The position numbers and the translations under genes are program-made. Below, one piece after another: positions 8,521-17,245 of a DNA stretch of 55,501 nucleotides. The notes under the pieces were generated by a model. It was not told the DNA's origin, did no database searches, and saw only the letters and a program-made list of their open reading frames with translations. Source of the stretch: Mycobacterium interjectum. Its GTDB lineage: Bacteria > Actinomycetota > Actinomycetes > Mycobacteriales > Mycobacteriaceae. The stretch covers positions 1 through 55,501 of the forward strand of contig LQPB01000031.1 in assembly GCA_002102225.1 (NCBI GenBank). The letters run 5' to 3'. Numbering within the stretch: position 1 is the stretch's first letter; each line of letters opens with the position of its first letter.

Positions 8521-11500
8521 TCACACCGCCACGGCGTCGCCGCCGAGCAGCGCGGCGAGCTCGGCGGGTTCCGGCAGTTCATCGGGCGTGACCGTGGCGC
8601 CGGTGCGCACGTAGTAGAAGGCGGTGCGCACCGCGGACTCCGGAACTCCGGACAACGCGGCCCACGCCAACCGGTAGACCGCCAGCTGGACGGCGGCCTG
8701 GCGCATCGCCTCCGCCCCGTGGGGCGGCTCACCGGTCTTCCAGTCCACGACGGTGGCGCCGCCGTCGGGGTCGGCGAACACGGCGTCGATGCGGCCCCGC
8801 ACCACGGTGTCCCCGATCGGCATGTCGAACGGCACCTCGACGGCCACCGGCGTGCGGGCCGCCCAGCGCGATGCGGCGAACGTCGCCTGCAACGCGGCCA
8901 ATTCCTCGATCTCGCCGACGGCGGAGTCCGCCGCGCCCGGCAGGTCGTTGAGGTCGAACAGCGAATCGGCGCCGTAGAACTGCTGGACCCAGGCATGAAA
9001 GGCGGTGCCAAGCGAGGCATGGGGGTCCGGACGGGTGGGCAGCCGGTGCACCAGCCGCTGCGCCGCGGCGGCCGGGTCGCGCGCCAGGTCGACCAGCCCG
9101 CTGACCGACACCTGGCTGGGCAGGGCGCGCGCGGGCCGGCGCTCCGAGCGGGCCCGCTCGGCCAGTAACGCGTCGACGTCGGCGGCCCATCCCTCGGCGT
9201 CGGCGCCGGGCTCCCCGATGCCGGACGACATCGCCTGGACCACCAGCGCGGCGCCCGCCTCGACGTCGCCGCGGCGCGCGGCCAGCGGGTCGGCGGGCCA
9301 AATGGCCTCGACGACGTTGTCGCGCATGGGGTTTCGTTCGCCGTCGGCGGGCGCGGGCGCCCACTGCTCCACCACGCCGCACGGGTCGGCGACGGCCGAA
9401 CCGTCGATGATGTCCTTGAGCTCGCACAGGAATTCCGACGGGCCCCGGGGTTTGACGCCGGTGGACCCCCACTGGTGGCCCGAAACCAGCAGGGTGTCCT
9501 CGGCGCGGGTGATGGCCACGTAGAGCAGCCGGCGTTCCTCGTCGACGCGCCGCTGCTCGAGCTGGCGGCGATGCTCGAAGATCTTGTCGGACAGTTGCTT
9601 TCGATTCGTGACGTCGCCGGTGTCCAGCACCGGGATGCCCAGCGAACCCGCCGCGGCGCGATCCCCGCGCAGCAGCGGCGGCAACTCGGCGGCGTCGGTG
9701 AGCCACGTGCTGCGCGATGCCGTCGAGGGGAAGATTCCGCCCGACAGGTGCGCGACCGCGACCACCTGCCACTCCAGACCCTTCGCCGAGTGCACGGTGA
9801 GCACCTGGACCCGGTCGCGCGCCACCGCCGGCGCGGCGGGGGGCAAGCCGTTCTCGACTTGCTCGGCGACGTCCAGGTAGGCCAGCAGGCCGGCCACCGA
9901 CGCGTCCGACGCGCCCGTCGCCCGTTCGGCGTACGCGGCCACGACGTCAGCGAAGGCGTCGAGGTGTTCGGCTCCGGTCCAGGGCTGCCCCGCGGCGGCG
10001 GCCCGGACCTCGCAGTCGACACCCAGCGCGCGGCGCACCTCGGCGACCAGGTCGGGCAGGGAATGGCCGAGGTGCCCGCGCAGGGCGCCCAGTTCGGCGG
10101 CCAGCGCGGTGATGCGCCGATATCCCGCCGCCGAGTACGCGCCGGCCGGGCCGGGGTCGCTGATCGCGTCGGCCAGGCACGCGTCGTCGGAGTCGGGTCC
10201 GGCGGCCAACGCGATCGACTCGGGCGAGGGTGTCGCGCCCGCCCGCCCGCCGGCCAAACTCAGCGCCCGCTGCCACAGCGCGGCGAGGTCCCGGCCACCG
10301 AGGCGCCATCGGGGGCCCGTCAGCACCCGCATCGCCGCCGCGCCGGCCGTCGGGTCGGCCACCAGCCGAAGCATGGCCACCACCTCGGCGACCTCGGGGA
10401 CGGACAGCAGCCCCGCCAAACCCACCACCTCGACCGGGATTCCGCGCGCGCGCAGCGCGTCGGCGATGGGTGCGGCGTCGGCGTTGCGGCGCACCAGCAC
10501 CGCGGCGGTCGGCGGGCCGACGCCGTCGGCATCCGCCTGCCGGTAGCGCGCCTGGAGGTGGTCGGCGATCCACTCGCGTTCGGCCGCCACGTCGGCGAGC
10601 AACGCGCAGCGGACGGTGCCGGGCGACGCGTCGGGGCGGGAACGCAACGCGTGCACCGCAACCGAGCGCCGCCGCGCCTCCGCCGAGATGGCGTTGGCCA
10701 CTCGCAGGGCGCGCGGCGGGTTGCGCCAGCTGGTCCGCAGTTCCAGGACCGGCGCGGGCGTGCCGTCGGCGCGGGGGAAGTCGGTGGTGAAGCGCGGCAG
10801 GTTGGTCGCCGAGGCGCCGCGCCAGCCGTAGATTGACTGAATCGGGTCCCCGACGGCCGTCAGCGCCAGCCCGTCGTCGACCCCACCGCCGAACAGCGCC
10901 GACAGCGCGATGCGCTGGGCGTGCCCGGTGTCCTGGTACTCGTCGAGCAGCACCACCCGAAAGCGGCTCCGCAGCTCCTCGCCGACCTGCGGGAAGGCCA
11001 CCGCCAGCCGGGCGGCCGAGGCCATCTGCATGCCGAAGTCCATCGCCTTGACCGCGCGCATCCGCTCGCCCAGCGCGTCGAGCAGCGGCACCAGCTCGGT
11101 GCGCTCGGTCTGGGCGGCCAGCAGCCGCAGCAGCCACTGGCTGGGTCCGCGGTCGCGCTGGTAGGGGCCCGCCGGCAGGGCGTGGATCAGCCGTTCCAGC
11201 TCGACGTGGGTGTCGCGCAGCTGGCCGGTGTCCACCAGGTGCTCGGCCAGCTGGCCCCACAGCCGCAGCACCATCGAGGTGACCGCGGCGGGAGTCTTGT
11301 CGGTGCGCAGCTCCCCGTCGTACCCGGTGACCACGTCGAAGGCCAGCTGCCACAGCTCGGTTTCGCCCAGCAGCCGGGTGTCGGGCTCGACGGGCAACAG
11401 CAGCCCGTGATCGCGCAGCAGCGCGCCGGCGAAGGCGTGATAGGTGCTGACCGCCGGGGCGCCCTCCGGCTCCGCGGCCGCGGCTCCCAATCCGATGCCG

Positions 11501-11772
11501 GCCAGCCGGGCCAGCCGGGAGCGCACCCGGCGCAACAGCTGGCCGGCCGCCTTGCGGGTGAACGTCAACCCGAGCACCTGGCCGGGGTCGGCGTAGCCGT
11601 TGGCGACGAGCCACACCACCCGCGCGGCCATCGTCTCGGTCTTGCCGGCGCCGGCCCCGGCGATGACGACCAGCGGGCCCGGCGGCGCGGCGATGACGGC
11701 AGCCTGCTCGTCGGTGGGCGGGAAAAGCCCTAGCGCGCAGGCCAATTCGGCCGGGGTGAAACGCGGGTTCAT
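8521..11772 (-). CDS. adnB: AdnB motor-nuclease subunit
   Basis: A 1083-residue UvrD-like helicase fused to a RecB-type nuclease. Walker A GAGAGKT is at 39-45, with VVLLDEYQDT, GDPIQSIYGWRG and YVAITRAEDT downstream. The C-terminal nuclease shows GRIDAVFADP and VVDWKTG. AdnAB resects double-strand breaks in mycobacteria; AdnB carries the dominant motor. No C-terminal Fe-S cysteine cluster is seen, unlike AdnA. The start is fixed by an ATGA overlap with the adnA stop (11769-11772), so the two subunits are translationally coupled. The frame extends 43 codons upstream inside adnA, which I reject as coding. Confidence 0.94.
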   Translation of the reverse strand: MNPRFTPAELACALGLFPPTDEQAAVIAAPPGPLVVIAGAGAGKTETMAARVVWLVANGYADPGQVLGLTFTRKAAGQLLRRVRSRLARLAGIGLGAAAAEPEGAPAVSTYHAFAGALLRDHGLLLPVEPDTRLLGETELWQLAFDVVTGYDGELRTDKTPAAVTSMVLRLWGQLAEHLVDTGQLRDTHVELERLIHALPAGPYQRDRGPSQWLLRLLAAQTERTELVPLLDALGERMRAVKAMDFGMQMASAARLAVAFPQVGEELRSRFRVVLLDEYQDTGHAQRIALSALFGGGVDDGLALTAVGDPIQSIYGWRGASATNLPRFTTDFPRADGTPAPVLELRTSWRNPPRALRVANAISAEARRRSVAVHALRSRPDASPGTVRCALLADVAAEREWIADHLQARYRQADADGVGPPTAAVLVRRNADAAPIADALRARGIPVEVVGLAGLLSVPEVAEVVAMLRLVADPTAGAAAMRVLTGPRWRLGGRDLAALWQRALSLAGGRAGATPSPESIALAAGPDSDDACLADAISDPGPAGAYSAAGYRRITALAAELGALRGHLGHSLPDLVAEVRRALGVDCEVRAAAAGQPWTGAEHLDAFADVVAAYAERATGASDASVAGLLAYLDVAEQVENGLPPAAPAVARDRVQVLTVHSAKGLEWQVVAVAHLSGGIFPSTASRSTWLTDAAELPPLLRGDRAAAGSLGIPVLDTGDVTNRKQLSDKIFEHRRQLEQRRVDEERRLLYVAITRAEDTLLVSGHQWGSTGVKPRGPSEFLCELKDIIDGSAVADPCGVVEQWAPAPADGERNPMRDNVVEAIWPADPLAARRGDVEAGAALVVQAMSSGIGEPGADAEGWAADVDALLAERARSERRPARALPSQVSVSGLVDLARDPAAAAQRLVHRLPTRPDPHASLGTAFHAWVQQFYGADSLFDLNDLPGAADSAVGEIEELAALQATFAASRWAARTPVAVEVPFDMPIGDTVVRGRIDAVFADPDGGATVVDWKTGEPPHGAEAMRQAAVQLAVYRLAWAALSGVPESAVRTAFYYVRTGATVTPDELPEPAELAALLGGDAVAV

Positions 11773-14700
11773 CGCGCCGGCCGCTCCGCGTGGGCGGGAC
11801 AGCACGGCCGGATCGGGCAGTGCGCGCAACCGTCGTTGCGCCGCGCGACGAACTGCGGGCCGGCCGAGGCGTCGGCGGCCAGCCGCACCAGGCCACGCCA
11901 TTCGTCGCGGGCGGGCGTCGTCAGCGGATCCTGTTCGCGCACCGTGGCGCCGGCGGCGCCCGCCTTGCCGACGTACACCAGCCGCGCGCCCCCGGGCTCG
12001 TCCCCGGCCGCGATCATGCCCTCGGCGACCGCCAGCTGGTACAGCGCCAGCTGCGCGTGTTGCTGGGCGTCGTCCTTGCTCACCGGCGTCTTGCCGGTCT
12101 TGATGTCGACGACGACGAGCCGGCCGGCCGCGTCACGCTCCAGCCGGTCCACCCGCCCGCGCAACCGGATCTCGCCGCCGTCTTCGCGCGGCGCGCCGAG
12201 CGTGCCGTCGACCTCCACCTCGACGCCGACCTCGGTGAGTTCGCCCCGGGTCTGGGCCCGCCACTCGAGGAACGCCTGAACCATCGCGCGGTGCCGGGCC
12301 AGCTCGTTGGCCGCATGCCACCCCGCGTCGAAGGGCAGGTGCTTCCAGGCCCGGTCCAGCTCGGCCAGCAGCTCGGATTCCGTCCTATCGGTTTGGGCGA
12401 TCAGCGCGTGCAGCACCGAGCCGAGGGTGGAGCGCAGATCCCGCGCGTCGGTGCCGCCGTGGCGTTCGGCCAGCCAGCGCAGCGGGCAGTCGTTGAGCGC
12501 CTGCAGGGTCGACGGCGTCAGCGTGACGGGCTCGGCGCCCGCCCGCAGCGGTTCGCCGGAGCTGACGGGTAGCAGGCCGTGCCAGCCGGCCGGGTCGGCG
12601 CCCGGCACCCCGGCCTTGGCCAGCCGGGCCAATTGCGCTGCCGCGCAACGGCGGTCGGTGTCGTCGACGGTGCCTTCGGGCGCGCACACCACGCCCCGCA
12701 GCCGGCCGACGAGGGCGGCCGTGGACAGCACCCGCGGTGCGCAAACGGGTTGCGCCGCAACGGGATCCCCGTCAGCGTCGGCCCACTGCGCGATCTCGGA
12801 AAAGAACGCCGACGGCAACGCCGCCTCCCCGTCGGCACCGCCGGTGTCGGCGTCGACGGCCGTCACCAGCACCCGGCGCCGGGCCCGGCCCAGGGCCGCC
12901 ACCAGCAGCCTGCGCTCCTCGGCCAGCAGCGGTGCGCGCACCGAGGCGTCCCCGCCGACGCCGTCGAGCACGTCGAGCAGCCGCTGGGTGTGCAGCACGC
13001 CCCCACGCGGAACGGTGTTGGGCCACAACCCCTCCTGCAACCCGGCGATGACGACGAAGTCCCATTCGTGCCCCAGCGCGGCGTGCGCGCTGAGCACCCG
13101 GACCTGCTCGACCTGGGCCGCCGGCTCGGCGCCGGCCCCGGGCAGCCGCAGCGCCGCGACGTGTTCGAGGAGCCCGCGCAGCGACGCGCCGGGGGTGCGC
13201 GACACGTAGTGATCGGTGATGTCGAACAGCGCCGTCACCGCCTCCAGGTCCCTGGTGGCCCGGGCGCCGGCCGGGCCGCCGCGCTCGCCGGCCGACAGCC
13301 AGCGGCGCTGCAGGCCGGACCGGTGCCAGGCCGCCCACAGGGTGTAGCGCGGGTCTTGGCCGTCGCGCTCGCAGCGCGCGGCCGCGTCCAGCACCGCGCG
13401 CACGCGGGCCAGCGCGCGGGACTGCGGTCCGGGGCACGGCGCGTCGGTCCGCAGGGCCTCGACGAGCAGGCCGGCGAACTCGCCCGGCGCGCGATCGGGG
13501 TTGGCGCGCTGCAGCGTTCGGCGTAGCTGGCGCAGCGACACCGGATCGACGCGGCCGATGGGACCGGTCAGCAGCGCCAGGGCCCGCTGGCCGTCGAGCC
13601 CGTCGGCGACGGCGGCCAGCACGGTGAGCAGCGCCCGGACCGCGGGCTCGTCGGACAGCGGCCCGCTCGCCGGGGGTGCGGCCACCGGGACGCCGGCGGC
13701 GGCCAGCGCGCGCGGCAACCGGGCCCCGGCCCGCGGCACCGACCGGACGATCACGGCCATCGCCGACCACGGCACCCCGTCGATCAGATGGGCGCGCCGC
13801 AACGCGTCGGCGATCAGGGCCGCCTCCGCGTGCGCCGAGGCGGCCAGGCGCACGGTGACGGACCCGTCCTCGGGCCCGGTGCCGTCGATGTGCCTGCCCG
13901 CGCTGCCCCCCGGCAGCCGGCCCGCGACGCCGCTGACCGCGCGCGCCACCGCCGGCGCGCAGCGATGCGACACCGTCAGCGTCACCGACGGCGATTCGTC
14001 GGCGAGCAGCCCGGACGCCTCGCCGCCCCGGAAGCCGAACACGGCCTGGTTCGGGTCGCCGGCGACCAGGGTGGCCTCCGTGCCCGCGGCCAGGGCCCGA
14101 ATCAGGCCGGCCGCCTGCGGGTCGAGTTGCTGCGCGTCGTCGACCAGCAAGAGTCGAATGCGGGCGCGTTCGGCCGCCAGCAATTCCGGATCCAGCGCGA
14201 AGGCCTCCAGCGCGGCACCCACCAGCTCGGCGGCACCGAGCGCCGGCGTCGTGGCCTGCGGCGCCGCCGTCCCGACCGCCGCCCGCAGCAACATCACCTG
14301 CTCGTACTGGCGCGCGAATCGGCCCGCGGCGGCCCATTCCGGACGCCGGCACCGGCGGCCCAGCCGCTCCAGTTCCTGCGGGTCGACCCCGCGTTCGGCG
14401 CAGCGCGCCAACAGGTTTCGCAGCTCGGTGGCGAAACCGGCGGTGGCCAGCGCGGGCCGCAGCTGGGCCGGCCACGCGCTGGCCGCGCGCGGCCCGTCGG
14501 CGAGGTCACCGGCCAGCAGTTCCCGGATGATGGCGTCCTGCTCGGCGCCGGTGAGCAGCCGCGGGGGCGCGTCACCGGCACGGTCGGCGGCCCGGCGCAA
14601 CACCGCGTACGCGTAGCTGTGCACGGTGCGCACCAGCGGCTCGCGCACGGCCGCCCGGCACGGGCCGCTGCACCGCGACCGCAGCAGCGCCGTCGTCAAC

Positions 14701-14903
14701 GCGCTGCGCGCGCACACCCCGATCCGCCCGGAACCGGTAAGCAGCAGAACCGATTCCGGCTCGATGCCCGCGCCGATCCGGGCGACCGCGGCGTCGACCA
14801 GCAGGCTGCTCTTGCCGGTGCCCGGCCCGCCCAGCACCCGCATTCGCCCGCGCAGGCCCGGTGCCAGAACGGCACGGGCCTCGTCGTCCCAGGTGAATGG
14901 CAT
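11769..14903 (-). CDS. adnA: AdnA motor-nuclease subunit
   Basis: A 1044-residue partner of AdnB. Walker A GGPGTGKS is at 25-32, with LLLVDDAQQLDPQ and AGDPNQAVFGFRG. The C-terminal RecB-like nuclease has GRVDRLERD and VVDIKTGK. A cysteine in LNDCPLRW together with the terminal CAHCPIRPCC cluster fits the four ligands of the AdnA 4Fe-4S cluster. The ATG at 14903 (MPFTWDDE) gives a length nearly identical to the M. smegmatis subunit as I recall it (about 1045); a TTG at 14915 is the only extension. It is divergent from the small acidic protein and lipV genes. Confidence 0.94.
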   Translation of the reverse strand: MPFTWDDEARAVLAPGLRGRMRVLGGPGTGKSSLLVDAAVARIGAGIEPESVLLLTGSGRIGVCARSALTTALLRSRCSGPCRAAVREPLVRTVHSYAYAVLRRAADRAGDAPPRLLTGAEQDAIIRELLAGDLADGPRAASAWPAQLRPALATAGFATELRNLLARCAERGVDPQELERLGRRCRRPEWAAAGRFARQYEQVMLLRAAVGTAAPQATTPALGAAELVGAALEAFALDPELLAAERARIRLLLVDDAQQLDPQAAGLIRALAAGTEATLVAGDPNQAVFGFRGGEASGLLADESPSVTLTVSHRCAPAVARAVSGVAGRLPGGSAGRHIDGTGPEDGSVTVRLAASAHAEAALIADALRRAHLIDGVPWSAMAVIVRSVPRAGARLPRALAAAGVPVAAPPASGPLSDEPAVRALLTVLAAVADGLDGQRALALLTGPIGRVDPVSLRQLRRTLQRANPDRAPGEFAGLLVEALRTDAPCPGPQSRALARVRAVLDAAARCERDGQDPRYTLWAAWHRSGLQRRWLSAGERGGPAGARATRDLEAVTALFDITDHYVSRTPGASLRGLLEHVAALRLPGAGAEPAAQVEQVRVLSAHAALGHEWDFVVIAGLQEGLWPNTVPRGGVLHTQRLLDVLDGVGGDASVRAPLLAEERRLLVAALGRARRRVLVTAVDADTGGADGEAALPSAFFSEIAQWADADGDPVAAQPVCAPRVLSTAALVGRLRGVVCAPEGTVDDTDRRCAAAQLARLAKAGVPGADPAGWHGLLPVSSGEPLRAGAEPVTLTPSTLQALNDCPLRWLAERHGGTDARDLRSTLGSVLHALIAQTDRTESELLAELDRAWKHLPFDAGWHAANELARHRAMVQAFLEWRAQTRGELTEVGVEVEVDGTLGAPREDGGEIRLRGRVDRLERDAAGRLVVVDIKTGKTPVSKDDAQQHAQLALYQLAVAEGMIAAGDEPGGARLVYVGKAGAAGATVREQDPLTTPARDEWRGLVRLAADASAGPQFVARRNDGCAHCPIRPCCPAHAERPAR

Positions 14904-14987
14904 GGCTGCATGCAACCACGAGGGTCTGACAAGATCGGGATACTCAGCTCAGGAAACCGAAGCGCTGCCCAGGCAAGGAGGGATTGG

Positions 14988-15194
14988 ATGGGCCCCGATT
15001 TTCCCGGTCCCGACGACGGAGTGCCCGAAGCGGACGCCGCAGAACAGCAGCAGGCCGTCGACGCCGAGGATGAGGCCGGCCTGGACACCGCGTACCTGGA
15101 CAACGCCACCGATCGCGATGCCAACGAAGCGGATGTGATCGAGCAGGCTTTCATCGTTCCCACCGACGACGATTGGGACGACAGCGACGGGTGA
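14988..15194 (+). CDS. small, extremely acidic protein upstream of lipV (68 aa)
   Basis: Starts MGPDFPGPDDGVPEAD and ends DDDWDDSDG. About one third of residues are Asp or Glu, there is one Arg and no Lys. AAGGAGG lies 7 bases before the ATG, a very good ribosome site. Its TGA overlaps the lipV GTG (GTGA), so it is the first gene of a coupled lipV operon. No domain, signal peptide or membrane segment is present; it is likely disordered except for a central helix. Function unknown. Confidence 0.8.
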   Translation: MGPDFPGPDDGVPEADAAEQQQAVDAEDEAGLDTAYLDNATDRDANEADVIEQAFIVPTDDDWDDSDG

Positions 15195-15976
15195 GCGCCG
15201 ACCTGCACGTGCACCGCTACGGCCCGGCCGGCCCCGTGCGGTTGCTCGCCATTCACGGGCTGACCGGTTACGGGGGTCGGTGGCGGCACCTGGCCGACTG
15301 CCTGCCCGAGATCGCCATCGCCGCACCGGATCTGCTCGGCCACGGTAGGTCGTCGTGGGCGGCGCCGTGGTCCATCGACGCCAACGTCTCGGCGCTGGCG
15401 GGGCTGCTCGACGCCGCGGCCGAGGCACCGGTGCTGGTGGTCGGCCATTCGTTCGGCGGCGGCCTGGCGCTGCACCTGGCCGCGGCCCGCCCGGACCGGG
15501 TGGCGGCGCTGCTGCTGCTCGACCCGGCGATCGGTCTGGACGGCGGCTGGATGCGCCAGATCGCCGAGGCGATGTTCGCCTCCCCCGACTATCCCGACGC
15601 CGAGGAGGCCCGCCTGGAAAAGGCGACCGGCTCCTGGGCCGATGTGGACCCCGCGCTGCTGGCGTCGGAGATCGACGAGCACCTGGTCGAGCTGCCCAAC
15701 GGGCGGTACGGCTGGCGGGTCAGCCTGCCGGCGATGATGTCGTACTGGAGCGAACTGGCCCGCGACGTCGTGCTGCCGCCGACCGGGACGACCACGATCC
15801 TGGTGCGGGCCAAGCAGACATCGCCGCCGTACGTGAGCGATCAACTGATCGAGGCGCTGGGGGAACGGCTGGGCTCCGATTTCGAGCTGCTGGATTTTGA
15901 CTGCAACCACATGGTGCCCCACGCCAAGCCCACCGAAACCGCGACGCTGATCCGCGGGCTGCTGGAAGACCGCTGA
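15191..15976 (+). CDS. lipV: LipV-type alpha/beta hydrolase
   Basis: A 261-residue alpha/beta hydrolase. The oxyanion region is IHGLTGYGGRW, the nucleophile elbow GHSFGG is at 85-90 (Ser87), and the catalytic His lies in DFDCNHMV near the C-terminus. Family members are carboxylesterases or lipases; the substrate is not predictable. The GTG at 15191 overlaps the preceding small gene by 4 bp. The alkyltransferase-like gene begins 2 bp after its stop, so the three genes form one operon. Confidence 0.88.
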   Translation: MSADLHVHRYGPAGPVRLLAIHGLTGYGGRWRHLADCLPEIAIAAPDLLGHGRSSWAAPWSIDANVSALAGLLDAAAEAPVLVVGHSFGGGLALHLAAARPDRVAALLLLDPAIGLDGGWMRQIAEAMFASPDYPDAEEARLEKATGSWADVDPALLASEIDEHLVELPNGRYGWRVSLPAMMSYWSELARDVVLPPTGTTTILVRAKQTSPPYVSDQLIEALGERLGSDFELLDFDCNHMVPHAKPTETATLIRGLLEDR

Positions 15977-15978
15977 CC

Positions 15979-16302
15979 GTGGCGCCGGTGACCGACGAGC
16001 AGGTCGAGCGGGTGCGTTCGCTGGTCGCGGCGATACCGTCCGGCCGGGTCGCCACCTACGGCGACATCGCTTCTGTCGCAGGGCTTTCTAGCCCCCGCAT
16101 CGTCGGATGGATCATGCGGACCGACTCCTCGGACCTGCCCTGGCACCGGGTGATCACCGCCTCCGGACGCCCCGCGCGGCACCTGAGGACCCGGCAGCTG
16201 GAGTTGCTGCGCGCCGAAGGGGTGCTGGCCGTCGACGGCAGGATCGCGCTCGACGAGGTCCGCTACGAGTTTCCGGCCCGTCGCAAACGCGGCGGGACCT
16301 AA
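15979..16302 (+). CDS. alkyltransferase-like protein (ATL), Rv3204 counterpart
   Basis: A 107-residue protein of the O6-alkylguanine-DNA alkyltransferase fold. The active-site PCHRV of true transferases reads PWHRV here (54-58), so the acceptor cysteine is replaced by Trp, the ATL signature. The helix-turn-helix with the DNA-intercalating Arg (LSSPRIVGWIMR, Arg40) is kept. ATLs bind alkylated guanine without repairing it and hand it to nucleotide excision repair. The start is a GTG. Its TAA overlaps the convergent gene by 4 bp. Confidence 0.88.
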   Translation: MAPVTDEQVERVRSLVAAIPSGRVATYGDIASVAGLSSPRIVGWIMRTDSSDLPWHRVITASGRPARHLRTRQLELLRAEGVLAVDGRIALDEVRYEFPARRKRGGT

Positions 16303-17153
16303 AGCACCAGCCGGACCAGGGCCGCCGTCCGGGCCAGGCCGGGAAACGCCTCGGCGGTCGAGCGCGGGTGCAGCGCGTGGACGGCAAGACGAAACATCAA
16401 CGCCCGCAACAACATTTGAGGCCACTCCGGCAGTGCGTTCCACCGTTCGATGAGCCCGTCGTCGGCCTCGCCCCAGGACAGCGCGTCGACGACGGCGACG
16501 CCCGCGGCCCACGATGCCGGCCGCCAGTAGGGCGTGATGTCGGTGATCCCCGGCGCCGCCGTGCCGATGAAAAGCACTGTGCCGTAGAGGTCTCCGTGGA
16601 CCAGCTGGTTGGGGCTCTTGGTGGGCCTGCGCAGGGTGGCCAGTTGGTTGATCAGCTCGACGGATCGCTCGGCGTCCGCCGACGGCGGGGCGGTGCGCGC
16701 GCCCGGCGGCACGGATGCCAACGGCCGCTCCTCCCACGCGGCACGGTCGGCGGCGATGAAGACGTCGACGTCCGACCAGGGCGCGGTGGGCCCCTGGGTC
16801 AGGAAACGGGGGCGTTCGAGTTTGCCGGTCGCCTCGTGCAGCCGCACCGCCGCCGAGACGACTTCGTCATGCCTGGGCTCGGGCGTGCCGGCGACGAAGG
16901 TGTCCGCCCGCCATCCGGAGACCACGTACCGCCCGTCGGTGGAGCGAACCGGCCGGGCCAGCCGGACGCCGTCCACGAACAGCGTTTCCCGCACCCGGGC
17001 CGACCAGGCCGCGCGGGCGTGGTCGGCGACGATCGACAGCACCACCTCGCCGCAACGCCAGCCACCCTCCCAGCCGGGCCCCAGCGGGACTGGCTTCACG
17101 CCGGCCAAACCAAACGCCGCCAGCACATGCTCCGGCGGTGGCTCGACTGTCAC
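16299..17153 (-). CDS. aminoglycoside-phosphotransferase-like protein (TIGR02569 type)
   Basis: A 284-residue actinobacterial protein of kinase-like APH fold. The segment NQLVHGDLYGTVLF resembles the APH catalytic loop (HGDxxxxN), but the expected Asn is not at the usual place. ITPYWRP takes the position of the metal-binding Asp loop. Catalysis is therefore doubtful. The GTG at 17153 (VTVEPPPEHVLAAF) is preferred over the longer frame because a TATAAG-like -10 lies just upstream. It corresponds to Rv3205c and lies downstream of moeZ on the same strand. Confidence 0.8.
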   Translation of the reverse strand: MTVEPPPEHVLAAFGLAGVKPVPLGPGWEGGWRCGEVVLSIVADHARAAWSARVRETLFVDGVRLARPVRSTDGRYVVSGWRADTFVAGTPEPRHDEVVSAAVRLHEATGKLERPRFLTQGPTAPWSDVDVFIAADRAAWEERPLASVPPGARTAPPSADAERSVELINQLATLRRPTKSPNQLVHGDLYGTVLFIGTAAPGITDITPYWRPASWAAGVAVVDALSWGEADDGLIERWNALPEWPQMLLRALMFRLAVHALHPRSTAEAFPGLARTAALVRLVL

Positions 17154-17245
17154 ACGGGTCAGCCTATAAGAGCCGACCGGCGGCGATCGCCAGCGCGGCA
17201 AAGCCGGGCGCGGCGGGTCGCCCCCAGACCAGCACGGCTATCGGG

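Noticed and set aside
12772..15194. Several frames of 300-570 codons overlapping adnA on both strands
   Set aside because: Low-complexity translations; adnA itself has complete helicase and nuclease motifs over the same DNA. Only the last 68 codons of one of them (14988-15194) are accepted, as a separate small gene.
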